From Paenibacillus maysiensis (GTDB taxonomy: Bacteria > Bacillota > Bacilli > Paenibacillales > Paenibacillaceae): DNA of 54,737 bases. The stretch covers positions 1-54,737 of the forward strand of contig NZ_ASRY01000002.1 of NCBI RefSeq assembly GCF_000520815.1, in the 5' to 3' direction. Positions within the stretch are counted from its first letter, which is position 1. Every line of letters begins with the position of its first letter. The translations under genes and the position numbers were made by a program. The notes beneath the pieces were generated by a model that did no database searches, was not told where the DNA came from, and was given only the letters and a program-made list of their open reading frames with translations. Shown here in pieces: positions 17,712-27,067 of the stretch.

Positions 17712-18557
17712 ATGGATGTTATCCAAGTAGAACATATTCGAAAGAAATTTGGAAATAAGGATGCGTTATCGGACGTGTCCTTTTCCATTCCGAAAGGGGA
17801 AATTTTTGGGTTCCTGGGTCCGAGTGGTTCGGGAAAAACGACATTAATAAAGATTTTAACGGCGCAATTAAATCCGACAAGCGGACAGGCAAGTGTATTT
17901 AACCGGCCAGCGGAGATGATGCATCAGTCTGCTCAGAAAATGCGCTTTGGCATTTTGACGGATAACAGCGGTCTATATGAGAGATTAACGATTGAGGAAA
18001 ATCTAGAGCTGTATCGCCAATTATATGACCTTCCTAAATCTTCGATCGATAAGGTGCTGCAGTTTGTGAACTTAAGCGGAGAGCGCAAAAAGAAAGTCAA
18101 TCGCTTATCGAAAGGGATGCGCCAGCGTGTCTTGTTGGCATGCGCGGTTATCCATGAGCCAGAATTATTATTTTTGGATGAACCTACTTCGGCTTTAGAT
18201 CCAGTAAACTCAGCACATATTTATAAAGGCTTACGCTACTTAAATGAGAAAGGGACAACGATTTTTTTAACTACGCATGATATGGCTGAGGCAGAATTGA
18301 TATGTAACCGTGTAGCGATTTTGTATCAAGGACAAATCCAAACCATCGGCTCACCCAAGGAACTTAAAAAACAGCATCGAGAAAACGTAGTTAGTGTTGA
18401 CTTAATCAATGGGGAGGCCTACCAGCTTCCGATTGATGAGGGAACGGCTGATCAAATAGCCGATTGGATGAAACGAGGGTTAATTGATCGAATAGAAACG
18501 AAAGAGCCAAGTCTAGGTGATATCTTTATTAAAATGACAGGAAGTGAGTTACTATGA
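17712..18557 (+). CDS. ABC transporter ATP-binding protein
   Basis: 281 residues, cytoplasmic ATPase of an ABC-2 exporter. Walker A is GPSGSGKTT, the Q-loop is replaced by a TDNSGLYERLT segment, the signature is LSKGMRQRV, Walker B is LLFLDEPTSALDP and the switch His lies in LTTHDM. The C-terminal 70 residues resemble the daunorubicin/bacitracin-type exporter group. The start is ATG 17712 with AAGGAAG nine bases upstream; the GTG at 17703 overlaps this RBS. Its last codons overlap the permease gene by four bases (ATGA), so the two are translationally coupled. It exports an unknown drug, peptide or lipid. Confidence 0.93.
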   Translation: MDVIQVEHIRKKFGNKDALSDVSFSIPKGEIFGFLGPSGSGKTTLIKILTAQLNPTSGQASVFNRPAEMMHQSAQKMRFGILTDNSGLYERLTIEENLELYRQLYDLPKSSIDKVLQFVNLSGERKKKVNRLSKGMRQRVLLACAVIHEPELLFLDEPTSALDPVNSAHIYKGLRYLNEKGTTIFLTTHDMAEAELICNRVAILYQGQIQTIGSPKELKKQHRENVVSVDLINGEAYQLPIDEGTADQIADWMKRGLIDRIETKEPSLGDIFIKMTGSELL

Positions 18558-19264
18558 GTATCTCATTAAAACGTGCTCGAGCGATATTTGTGAAGGATTA
18601 CAAAGAGTTTTCACGCAATTATGCGGTCTCCTTTAGTGTGATTGTTCCAATTCTCTTCGCATTTCTTTTTCGAAGTGCAGGCCCGTCTTTGCCTGGAGCT
18701 ATCGGTTTCCTCCTAAATACTTCGTTTGTGTTACTAACGTGTTTAGTACAAGCATGCTTGATTGCAGAAGAAAAGGAGCGTAACACTTTACGATCTTTAA
18801 TGATGACTCCGGCCACGACCATGGATGTTTTAATCGGTAAAAGTACTTTAGTCTTTGTAGTGTCTGCTGTTGCTCTGGCTATTGCTACGTATATACTGGG
18901 CTATGAGCCAGCTAGTATATGGGCGTTTGTGGCAGCAATCATTCTTTCGATTATTCTATACACGGCAGCCGGGACGATATGTGGTTTATTCTCCAAGACG
19001 TTGCTTGAAGCATCACTATCTATAATGCCTGTGGCACTCGTATTCACTGGGGCACCATGGGGAGTGTTACTAGCGGATGATTTTCCGATCTTCAAAGTGC
19101 TGGAGTATGCACCAAGCGTCCAACTTGTGTATTTGCTAAATATACGAAATATAGGCTTTACGACGGAAGAGTTATTAAAACCCCTCCTCATTATTTTGGC
19201 ATGGACGGTTGTATTAACGATTGTGTCTATTGTTTTGTATCAACGACGGTTAAAGGATGAGTAG
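18554..19264 (+). CDS. ABC-2 type transporter permease
   Basis: 236 residues with six predicted membrane helices. The cytoplasmic N-terminus (RARAIFVKDYKEFSRNYAVS) and the E-E-K-E-R-N-T-L-R-S-L-M-M-T-P-A motif after helix 2 are typical of ABC-2 permeases. It partners with the ATPase whose gene overlaps by four bases. Together with the LytTR-ABC-like gene it forms an export module inside the att5-att6 interval. Confidence 0.9.
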   Translation: MSISLKRARAIFVKDYKEFSRNYAVSFSVIVPILFAFLFRSAGPSLPGAIGFLLNTSFVLLTCLVQACLIAEEKERNTLRSLMMTPATTMDVLIGKSTLVFVVSAVALAIATYILGYEPASIWAFVAAIILSIILYTAAGTICGLFSKTLLEASLSIMPVALVFTGAPWGVLLADDFPIFKVLEYAPSVQLVYLLNIRNIGFTTEELLKPLLIILAWTVVLTIVSIVLYQRRLKDE

Positions 19265-19308
19265 GAAAAAAATATCGCGTATTTCTAGCGAGGAGGGATC
19301 AAATTCCG

Positions 19309-19506
19309 ATGAATTTAGCTGTCAAGTTGATGCGAGAATTCAAAGACCGCGATACCCGGCATAAGCTGAAAGGCTATCGGGACAAAGCGGAGCTCATCAG
19401 GAAACGGAATTTGGAAGCATGGGACGAAAAGCAACTGCAAGCGGAACCTCTCCGGCTGGAAAAGGAGGCAAAATCGGCTACGCCTTTGGCCAAACCAACG
19501 ATTTGA
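19309..19506 (+). pseudogene. Short fragment resembling the N-terminus of a SecA-like protein
   Basis: 65 residues, with AGGAGGG about 11 bases upstream of ATG. The text KLKGYRDKAELIRKRNLEAW followed by LQAEPLRLEKEAKS resembles the first helices of accessory SecA translocases, with no ATPase domain following. The frame stops at 19506 and the next stretch belongs to another fragment. The assignment is weak; it may equally be a small uncharacterised protein. Confidence 0.35.
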
Positions 19507-19545
19507 ATTTCAGTTGCACCAGACGAAATAAAGGTTTGGAACTGA

Positions 19546-19695
19546 TCCTTTACCTCCATACGGATCTCCTGGGACGGCAGTTTTTTTAATTTCGACAAAG
19601 AATTTGGCTGGCAGCACAACACTTCCGGTCTGTTCGACCTGAGTGCCATAAAGCCTATCGAAGTGGCCAGCAATGCCGCCGCGCTTCACACTTAG
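19546..19695 (+). pseudogene. Unrecognised 3' gene fragment
   Basis: An open frame without a start codon encoding S-I-R-I-S-W-D-G-S-F-F-N-F-D-K-E-F-G-W-Q, then NTSGLFDLSAIKPIEVASNA and a stop at 19693-19695. The composition is protein-like and it ends 31 bases before att copy 6, so it looks like the tail of a gene truncated during element formation. I cannot name the family. Confidence 0.3.
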
Positions 19696-19726
19696 GCGAA
19701 TTTTTCGCCGATGGGCTCGTTAAGCT

Positions 19727-19746
19727 GTACCCTACCATAATTAGGG
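19727..19746 (+). repeat. att copy 6
   Basis: gtaccctaccataattaggg, 16/20 to the rlmH end, encoding V-P-Y-H-N-stop. Upstream cgccgatgggctcgtta starts 21 bases before the core, as at copies 3 and 8. gaatttttcgcc and gggcgaaaattt form an inverted repeat around the site. Confidence 0.8.
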
Positions 19747-19846
19747 CGAAAATTTCGGGGAAATGCTGAAGAGCTAGAGATGATTACAAGGATTAATCGG
19801 ATATCTTCAAGGCCATAGATACAAGGAGAGATAGCACATAAAAATA

Positions 19847-19896
19847 GCCCCGGAGCTGTCTAATCGTTACAAGTTAGCTCTGGGGCGTTTATTTTT
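19847..19896 (+). terminator. Rho-independent terminator
   Basis: Stem gcccc-g-gagct / agctctggggc followed by gtttattttt. No gene is recognised just upstream, so it may belong to a lost gene. Confidence 0.6.
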
Positions 19897-20988
19897 GACA
19901 GCGGTAACCTCTATGTTGCTGAATGATATAGCAGACGACAACGCCGGACAAGAATCCAATGATGAATTGTCGACACATAACAATTAACTTCACCTATTTG
20001 TGATTCTGATTGATGGAAGGTGCCAACAATAATTCATTATATATTTGCGAGAAAAATGGAATCCAACCTAATGAGAACTTGTTACTACTGACGCTTTGAA
20101 GTCTGTCAGCAGTTGTTTATTATTGAGATTTGCAAGGAGAGGCCAAGTTTTCACTTTATAGAGAGTTTGTAGAGACTAGTCTTTTTAACTATGGAAAAGA
20201 AAGTGTGGAAATTTGGGTGAAAATGTAGTTATCATGAGCCAATTTCCTAAGGATAACATAAACTCGTATTTTGGAAGAATAGATATTCTTCTTTCAACAT
20301 TGTCAAACAAGATATTAGAAGTATGTTTTTCGGGTCTTGTCGAAATAGGTCTTATGACTTACACTAATTAGGAAAATTATCTCAAATTTTAGATATGAAA
20401 TAGGAACTAAGATAGGCTGGTCATATGTAGATATCCTATAACCGATGTCCTACACCTGAGAAGATTTTTGTGGTGGTGTTGATCACAGCGAAACTAAGAT
20501 AATAGGAAAATAGCACTACTACATGTACCAGTAAGCCAATCAGTTTCTATAGAGGAGGTGAAAAAGAAGGAACTTCGCAAGTTACATCAATCGATGGGGT
20601 GAGGCATTACTTTCATTTATGAGGTCGGTTGTATGACGATCGGATGAGACCCGCATAGGATGGTGGGAACATTGTCGAGTGGTTGTTTAGATTTTGTATA
20701 GGTCCTTTGTCGTATAATGGTGGAAATACGCTGTGCAAACTTGGCGTATTCTGTCATTTACAGGGCGAAGATGATCGAAGGAGAGGGGGAAAAGCTACTA
20801 AGCATGATCAACGGCCTGACGCCCACGGCACTTACCCGTTCATCTGGAACTCCGCAAGATTTCGGTGATGCAGAGGCTGCTGGGATCAAGCAAATACATA
20901 TGTCTATTCGCTTGAGCGTTATATCGGGTAGATGATCTTGCTATCGCCAAAAATTTTCAGCAATTTCGAGAACGGAGGAGATTTTGTA
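19897..20988. other. Gene-poor kilobase upstream of the adhesin
   Basis: No convincing gene is seen. Short frames (for example 20717-20935, 72 residues, LLSMINGLTPTALTRSSGTP) have no domain or good RBS. An agaggaggtg at 20551-20560 is followed by only 14 codons. The stretch presumably holds the promoter and a long leader of the adhesin gene; I could not identify a riboswitch. Confidence 0.4.
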
Positions 20989-23900
20989 TTGAAACGAAAA
21001 CGCAGTGTAGGTAAAGCAGTGCTATCTTTCTGCTTAGCAGTTTTGCTTGTCTTGCAGACAGTGACGTTCTCTGCTGCTGCATATGCGGAGAGTGTGCCAG
21101 GCGAAGCCGGCTCGCTGAGCGCGAACGAACCGTCGTCGGTATCTGAGGAGGTGTACGGTGCGCCAGTCAATTTCGCAGCGATGGCGGCAGACCCGGCGGA
21201 CAAAACGGCGGTGCTCATGGGAGCGAATTCGTCCTTTCCGCTGGAAGTCATACAGGACGGGAATGTCTTACAGACGGGTGACACCATTCACGGGAGAAAG
21301 CCCTTCTCCTTGAGATCGACCGGCATCAAGGTTCCGGTGAAGGGTGACGCCGCCGATCCGAACACGGTGGATGGCAGCACAGTCATTTTGTATGGCGACT
21401 ATGTGATGCTGGACAAAGCGACCTACTTTCCGGAAGTGATTCTGCCGGATGCCACCATGACGCTGAAGGAAAAATCGGGCTACACAATCGGAACCGCCTA
21501 TTTCTCAGAAGCGGGCATCAAGGTGGTGTTTGACGGCGAGGAACGCTTTTTCAACGGACAGGGCCAGAACATCACCTTCGGCTTTGAATCCACCGCGAAG
21601 GCGGATGTGTCGGGCATAGAATATGGCCACCAAAAGCCGATTGACATTTTCGGGGCGGGCTACATGCTCGAAAACCCCGAGGTCACGTCTGCGTACAGCA
21701 TCAAAAAGAAGTCCAACAGCAACGCTTCCGATAACGCTTGGATCAATCAAGCGGCTTTTGTAGAGGGGGCAATCGAGTGGCAGGTGGAAATTGCCGCCAC
21801 AGATCTGTTTGACCCTGCCATCCCGCAGCCGCTGGACGGGCTGAAGTTTTATGACGCGCTCGATCCGGTTCAGGTGGGCACCTATGTGGAGGGGTCCCTT
21901 AAGGTCAACGGCAGTACGGTGACACCGGACGGCGGCACCACGAATGCGCTGGCCTACACCTACCCTGCGGGCTTTGGCGACAAGGCGATCGTCACCTTTA
22001 AGACGTGGATTCCCAAGGCGAAGTATTATACTGAGTATAACACCGCTAGTGGGTATCAGACCGTCACCAATATCGCGGAGCTGCGGGACGCGTCGGAAAG
22101 TAAGCTGGTTTCCTCGAATCCGTGGCGCGTCACCTTCAGGCCCGACTGGATTCAGAAGAGCGGCGTACTGGACAAGCGGTCGAGTTCCGCAGACCCGCGT
22201 ACCATTACATGGACGATTGATGTCAACAAGAACTACAGCAAGCAAGGGCTGAAAGACTTCACCATCACCGATGCCCTGCCGGCCGGACTTACCTGGAAAT
22301 CGGCCGCATGGCAGTCGTGGGACAGTGCTAAGAAGGACTGGTCAGCGACAACAACGCCGATAGAACCCGAAGGCGATGTGTATTCCTTCGGGGAGGTGAA
22401 CGGTCCAATCCGGCTGGTCATTGTGTCCGAAGTTACAGGCAGTACAACCAGCTTTAACAACAAGGCCACCGCCCAGTGGAAGCTGGATGTCAATACCGTG
22501 CAGGACAATGACCAGGGTACCGTGGCGGTCACCGCCGCGGTCGTCATTGGCGCCCATACCCTGACAAAGCAAGCAGGTACCGGTGTTAATATCCTTGCTT
22601 CTGGCACATTGCCGTGGAAGGTTACCCTTACGCCTCAGGAGGCTCTCCCGGACGGTGCGGTGTACGATCTGCTGGTATATGGGGATGCGAACTCCATCGA
22701 TTTTACCAAGGTTACGGCCGTCCCGGAGATTGACGCTGGAATTCTGGATCAGTTGAAGGGGAACATTGGGCCGGGGTACTACCAGCGGTTTCAGTCCGGT
22801 TCCTTTCAGTCGAGTGACGGCTTAACGCATCAGGTATACACCCTTTCACAGAATGGGAAGCCTGTCGCCGACTTGCTTCGTGTCACCGGATACAATACCG
22901 ATAAGCCGGCTTCCTTCACATTTAATTCCCTGATGACGCAGTGGGAGCACTTCGCGGGCAATAAGGCCACAGATCAGTATAATCGGGCGTTCCTGTTTGA
23001 AGGTACAAATCGGACAGTTGATTCAACTCGGCCTTCTCTACGGGTCAACAGCGGTATGCTGGCCAAAGAAATGCTCTATGCGTCAAAGCCGGAGGGGACA
23101 AATATTGACCCTTCCAATGTCAATCACCACATTCGTAACAGCGACGCTAACGAAGCAAATATGCTGGCAGCCTATGATCAGGTGACCAAGACGGTGACCT
23201 TCCGGCTGTCGGTCAATATGAACGGCCTGAAGACCGAGGAGATGGCAAAGAATGGCGGCAATCACGTGGCCAGCGACATCAAACTCGTCGATACTCTGCC
23301 CGAGGGCTGGGAGTTTGTGCCCTATTCGGAGGGACAGGCTTTTGCGATTTACGGAGGGACCCGGGCAGACTATGGAGCGACTGTCAGCGCTGGGGCGCTT
23401 ATTCCCGACCCAAGTGGTCTCGTGAGCTTCTCCGCCGCAGGGAACATAGGCACCTTTTCTTTTACCAAGCTGGAAAGTCCCTATGTTATTCTGTACAAGG
23501 CAAGACCCACTGAGGCGGCACTGCGTCAATACTTTGAAACTGGCGAAGCAAAGCATGCGCTGACGAATACCGCCGAGATGAAAATCACATGGGGGGATGA
23601 GCCTACCACAGTCACAAGCACCCGCAAGATCATCGTACCGATGCAGACGTTGAGCAAATCGGTGACGAAGCCGAACCCCGGCGTGCTGGAGTGGACGGTG
23701 AATTACACCCCGCCCTTTGAGGTAAAGGACGGCGTCTATCTGCAGGACACCCTTGGCGAAGGACTGGCGCTGCGCAAGGACGAAAACGGGAACCTCTCGC
23801 TGCGACGCCCTGACATGGCGGTGTACCGCGCCAAGCTGACTCCAAGCGGAGCCCTTGAAAGGGATGGCGCTGCACTGGATTTGGACGGCTCCGACCCGGA

Positions 23901-26900
23901 GGTCAGGGTTGAAGCTGTCACAGATAACGGCGTAACACGACTGACCTTCCGCATGGAAAATCCGAACCAGCTCTACCAGATGGTGTATCAGACCGAAGTC
24001 ACCGGATTGCCCAGCAGCGGAAAGGCAGGCAACGAGATTAAACTGATGGGTGATGACACCCTGAAGAACATCGGCGCCAAAAGCGAACACGCGGTCGACA
24101 ACAGTGATGTGGGCGGCAGCGCGGAAACTCAAGGCAAGCTGGATCTGCTCAAGGTCGCCCCGTCAGGCAAGCCGCTGAGTGGCGTAAAATTCACGCTGTA
24201 TGAGTCCGACGGCGTAACAGAGGTCACCGGCGGAGAGACAGATGAGAACGGCAAGCTTAGCCTGTTTGCCAAAGCAGGGCTTTATGTGCTCAAGCAAACC
24301 TATATTGACGAGACCACCTATCTGCCGACCACGACAGTTTATCAGGTGCGTGTGGCGTCTACTCCCTGGAATCCCATCTGGGTGGACGGGGTGCAGGTAA
24401 CCAGCGACAAACCGCTGGTTGTGCCAACCCCGGTGTGGGTGCCCGGCCATTTGACGCTGAATACGGCGATAGAGGGGAAAGGGGCGGACCCGGACAAGGA
24501 CTTTGAATATAAGATTACCTTTAGCAACGGCAAGTCTTATGCCTATTCCGGCTCCATAAGTGGCACCGTGGCCAGCGGCGACACCGTTAAGCTGAAAGGT
24601 GGCCAGTCTATCACCATCAAGGATATCCCGGACGGTATCACCTATACCATCGTCCAGAAGGATTACACGGGCGAGGACTATGCTACCGATCCGGCGGATC
24701 TGACGCGTACCGGAAGCATTGTGGCGAAGGAAACGGTCGAAGCAAAGTTCGTCAACGCCAAGTATCTTCCCGGCAAGCTGACGATCGGGAAGACGGTCGC
24801 GGGCAATGGCGCGGACAAGAACAAGGCGTTCGAGTTCACCGTCACCTTCGAAGGCACGGGTGCAGGCAAGACGTATACGTATACGACATCGGGCGGTGCA
24901 ATGGGAACCATCGGGTCCGGCGGCAAGATCCCTCTCAAACATGGGGAAACCGCCGTCATTGGTGGGATTCCTAAGGATACAACTTACACCGTCAAAGAGA
25001 CTGATTATACGGAAGACGGCTACACGACGACTTGGCCGGACTGGCAAACGACCGGCACCATTATCGATGAAGGCGACCATAAAGCAGAGGTCGTTAACAC
25101 GCGGATGGTATACGGCGGTCTGCTGATCGGCGAGACGGTGGTTGGCAGCGGCGCGGACAAGAATAAGGAATTTGAGTTTACTGTCCAAATCCCGGACGCC
25201 GATAAAGGTAAGGCGTACCCTTATACAAAGTCGAACGGCACGCAGGGAACGATCCAATCCGGCGAGACGATCACCCTTAAGCATGGGGAAACCGTCGCCA
25301 TTGAAGGCATTCCGAGCGGTGACAGCTATATCGTCACCCAGACTGATTATTCGGGCGAGGATTACACCGCCGATCCGGTGAATCGAACGTATAGCGGCAC
25401 GATCATAGAGAAGCAAATTGACGAAGCTCGCTTCGTCAATGCGAGGTATCTCTCCGGCAAGCTGACGCTGACGGCGGATCCCGCAGTCGTTCCCGGCAAC
25501 GGTGAGACGCCTTCGCAGTTGACGGCTACGTTGACCGATTATGAAGGCAAGCCGGTTGCGAACCAGGATGTCGTCTTTATCCTGCCGGATCAATCGGAAG
25601 TCACGGCCAAGACCAATGAGCAAGGAAAAGCAATCATCCCTTATACACCGCCGAAGCTGGACACAACAACGCCTGAGGAGCACCACATCACGGCTAAGGT
25701 GGACAGCCTGACAGAAGGAAAATTGACCGCCGACACGACGGTAACCACCGTACCAGCGGCAATCACCGGGGTGCTGCGAGACAACACAACGGGCAAAGTG
25801 ATTCCGAATGCGACTGTGGTCATCACCAACGAGGCAAATGGCGAGAAGCACGAGATCACGACCGACGCCGCCGGCGCATATTTCCATCCTGTGCCGTATG
25901 GTGGCGACTATACGATCAGCTTCACGAAAAAGATCAAAGTGAATGGTGTTGACGAGTCGATCACTTTCACGCAAAAAGCGGAAGTTGACAGCGATGTGAA
26001 GGGCGGCGAGCTGGTTCCGGCGCACATTACGGCTGTAGGCGTCGTGCTCCTGAAGCAGCCTGAAGGGCAGTCTTCGCTGCTGAACGGCGAACTCGCCGGC
26101 AAGATGCGCATTTATTTGCGGGATGCAAGCGGCCAATACGTTGTAGATGAGAACGGTGTTCCGAGAGCATTCGGCTTGCAACCGAACGGCGCATTCTCTG
26201 CGGATAGCTTATCCGCAGAAAACTACAAAATGGAAGTACGTTACGAAGTTGCGCCAGGCAAAGAACTGACGCTCATCAAGGCGGATCTAGACGTGAAGGC
26301 GAACGGGGAATTGAATATTTCTCAGGAGCTCGTTGACCCGTACGGTATCATTACGGACGAAACGACCGGCGCAACGATCGAAGGCGCCGAAGTGACGCTG
26401 TATTATGCGGATACGCCGAAGAACAGGGAGAAAGGCATCGTGCCGGGCACGAAAGTAACGTTGCCTGCGATTCCGGGCTTTGCGCCTAATGATAACGCCA
26501 GCCCAAGTCAGAACAGCGACGAAAACGGCGCGTATGCGTACATGGTGTTCCCGGACACGGACTACTATTTGATTGTGACGAAACCCGGGTATGAGACGCA
26601 TACGAGCCCTATCATCTCGGTCGGAAGCGACATCGTACGCTATGATGTACAGTTGAAGCCGATAAGTTCCGGAGGCGGCGGTGGCGGCGGAACTGGACCC
26701 GGCAAACCCGGGCCTGACCCCGCGAAACCCGAACCGGAACAGCCTGGCAATCCCGGGCCCGGCGGTAGCGGCAACGGAACCGGCAACGTCGACAACGGAA
26801 CCGGCAACGTCGACAACGGAACCGGCGACAGCAACAACGGAGCTGGCAACGTCGACAATGGAACCGGCGACAGCAACAACGGAGCCGGCAACGTCGAAAG

Positions 26901-27048
26901 TGGAACCGGCAACAACGAGCTGGACGATGTTCCAGAAACAGGGGATAACAGCGTACCGCCAGCCCTCTATATGGCTTTGGCGCTGATGTCCTTGATTACG
27001 ATCGGACTCTGTCTGCTCGGCGGCAGGAAGAAAAAGCACATTCAGTAA
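20989..27048 (+). CDS. Giant cell-wall-anchored adhesin (VPETG sorting signal)
   Basis: 2,019 residues from TTG 20989, eight bases after GGAGGAG. A signal peptide (KAVLSFCLAVLLVLQTVTFS, cleavage near AYA-ES) is followed by adhesin domains of the collagen-binding/SpaA isopeptide type (to about 1040). Next come a Cna-B/prealbumin-like domain (about 1050-1130), three homologous repeats of about 110 residues (about 1150-1480, each with a G-x-G-A-D-x-(N/D)-K-x-F-E core), a bacterial Ig-like (Big_1) domain (about 1490-1570), and two carboxypeptidase-regulatory-like folds. A Gly/Pro and NGTGN-rich wall-spanning linker leads to VPETG, a hydrophobic helix and the basic tail GGRKKKH. The protein is probably anchored to peptidoglycan by the sortase encoded 19 bases downstream. 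It would mediate attachment to host, plant or matrix; the ligand is unknown. GC-rich, unlike the earlier intervals. Confidence 0.88.
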   Translation: MKRKRSVGKAVLSFCLAVLLVLQTVTFSAAAYAESVPGEAGSLSANEPSSVSEEVYGAPVNFAAMAADPADKTAVLMGANSSFPLEVIQDGNVLQTGDTIHGRKPFSLRSTGIKVPVKGDAADPNTVDGSTVILYGDYVMLDKATYFPEVILPDATMTLKEKSGYTIGTAYFSEAGIKVVFDGEERFFNGQGQNITFGFESTAKADVSGIEYGHQKPIDIFGAGYMLENPEVTSAYSIKKKSNSNASDNAWINQAAFVEGAIEWQVEIAATDLFDPAIPQPLDGLKFYDALDPVQVGTYVEGSLKVNGSTVTPDGGTTNALAYTYPAGFGDKAIVTFKTWIPKAKYYTEYNTASGYQTVTNIAELRDASESKLVSSNPWRVTFRPDWIQKSGVLDKRSSSADPRTITWTIDVNKNYSKQGLKDFTITDALPAGLTWKSAAWQSWDSAKKDWSATTTPIEPEGDVYSFGEVNGPIRLVIVSEVTGSTTSFNNKATAQWKLDVNTVQDNDQGTVAVTAAVVIGAHTLTKQAGTGVNILASGTLPWKVTLTPQEALPDGAVYDLLVYGDANSIDFTKVTAVPEIDAGILDQLKGNIGPGYYQRFQSGSFQSSDGLTHQVYTLSQNGKPVADLLRVTGYNTDKPASFTFNSLMTQWEHFAGNKATDQYNRAFLFEGTNRTVDSTRPSLRVNSGMLAKEMLYASKPEGTNIDPSNVNHHIRNSDANEANMLAAYDQVTKTVTFRLSVNMNGLKTEEMAKNGGNHVASDIKLVDTLPEGWEFVPYSEGQAFAIYGGTRADYGATVSAGALIPDPSGLVSFSAAGNIGTFSFTKLESPYVILYKARPTEAALRQYFETGEAKHALTNTAEMKITWGDEPTTVTSTRKIIVPMQTLSKSVTKPNPGVLEWTVNYTPPFEVKDGVYLQDTLGEGLALRKDENGNLSLRRPDMAVYRAKLTPSGALERDGAALDLDGSDPEVRVEAVTDNGVTRLTFRMENPNQLYQMVYQTEVTGLPSSGKAGNEIKLMGDDTLKNIGAKSEHAVDNSDVGGSAETQGKLDLLKVAPSGKPLSGVKFTLYESDGVTEVTGGETDENGKLSLFAKAGLYVLKQTYIDETTYLPTTTVYQVRVASTPWNPIWVDGVQVTSDKPLVVPTPVWVPGHLTLNTAIEGKGADPDKDFEYKITFSNGKSYAYSGSISGTVASGDTVKLKGGQSITIKDIPDGITYTIVQKDYTGEDYATDPADLTRTGSIVAKETVEAKFVNAKYLPGKLTIGKTVAGNGADKNKAFEFTVTFEGTGAGKTYTYTTSGGAMGTIGSGGKIPLKHGETAVIGGIPKDTTYTVKETDYTEDGYTTTWPDWQTTGTIIDEGDHKAEVVNTRMVYGGLLIGETVVGSGADKNKEFEFTVQIPDADKGKAYPYTKSNGTQGTIQSGETITLKHGETVAIEGIPSGDSYIVTQTDYSGEDYTADPVNRTYSGTIIEKQIDEARFVNARYLSGKLTLTADPAVVPGNGETPSQLTATLTDYEGKPVANQDVVFILPDQSEVTAKTNEQGKAIIPYTPPKLDTTTPEEHHITAKVDSLTEGKLTADTTVTTVPAAITGVLRDNTTGKVIPNATVVITNEANGEKHEITTDAAGAYFHPVPYGGDYTISFTKKIKVNGVDESITFTQKAEVDSDVKGGELVPAHITAVGVVLLKQPEGQSSLLNGELAGKMRIYLRDASGQYVVDENGVPRAFGLQPNGAFSADSLSAENYKMEVRYEVAPGKELTLIKADLDVKANGELNISQELVDPYGIITDETTGATIEGAEVTLYYADTPKNREKGIVPGTKVTLPAIPGFAPNDNASPSQNSDENGAYAYMVFPDTDYYLIVTKPGYETHTSPIISVGSDIVRYDVQLKPISSGGGGGGGTGPGKPGPDPAKPEPEQPGNPGPGGSGNGTGNVDNGTGNVDNGTGDSNNGAGNVDNGTGDSNNGAGNVESGTGNNELDDVPETGDNSVPPALYMALALMSLITIGLCLLGGRKKKHIQ
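24442..25440 (+). repeat. Three tandem adhesin modules of about 330 bases
   Basis: Three successive copies encode (K/L)-L-T-(I/L)-(x)-x-x-(V/I)-x-G-x-G-A-D-x-(N/D)-K-x-F-E-(F/Y), then an S-G glycine turn, I-x-I-P and T-Y-T-(I/V), and end in V-N-A-(K/R)-Y or V-N-T-R. DNA identity is moderate, so the duplication is not recent. Confidence 0.75.
26772..26920 (+). repeat. Short tandem repeats coding the wall-spanning linker
   Basis: Imperfect repeats of about 18-21 bases (ggaaccggcaacgtcgacaa and variants with gacagcaacaac) encode N-G-T-G-N-V-D and N-G-(T/A)-G-D-S-N. Copy number is likely to vary between strains. Confidence 0.8.
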
Positions 27049-27067
27049 CCGGAAAGGCGGTAAGAAA

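Noticed and set aside
21505..26181. Long minus-strand open frames opposite the adhesin gene
   Set aside because: They are shadows of a GC-rich, highly biased plus-strand gene; no RBS or domain is present.
26640..27039. Minus-strand repeat-rich frames over the adhesin linker
   Set aside because: They mirror the tandem NGTGN-coding repeats and have no independent support.
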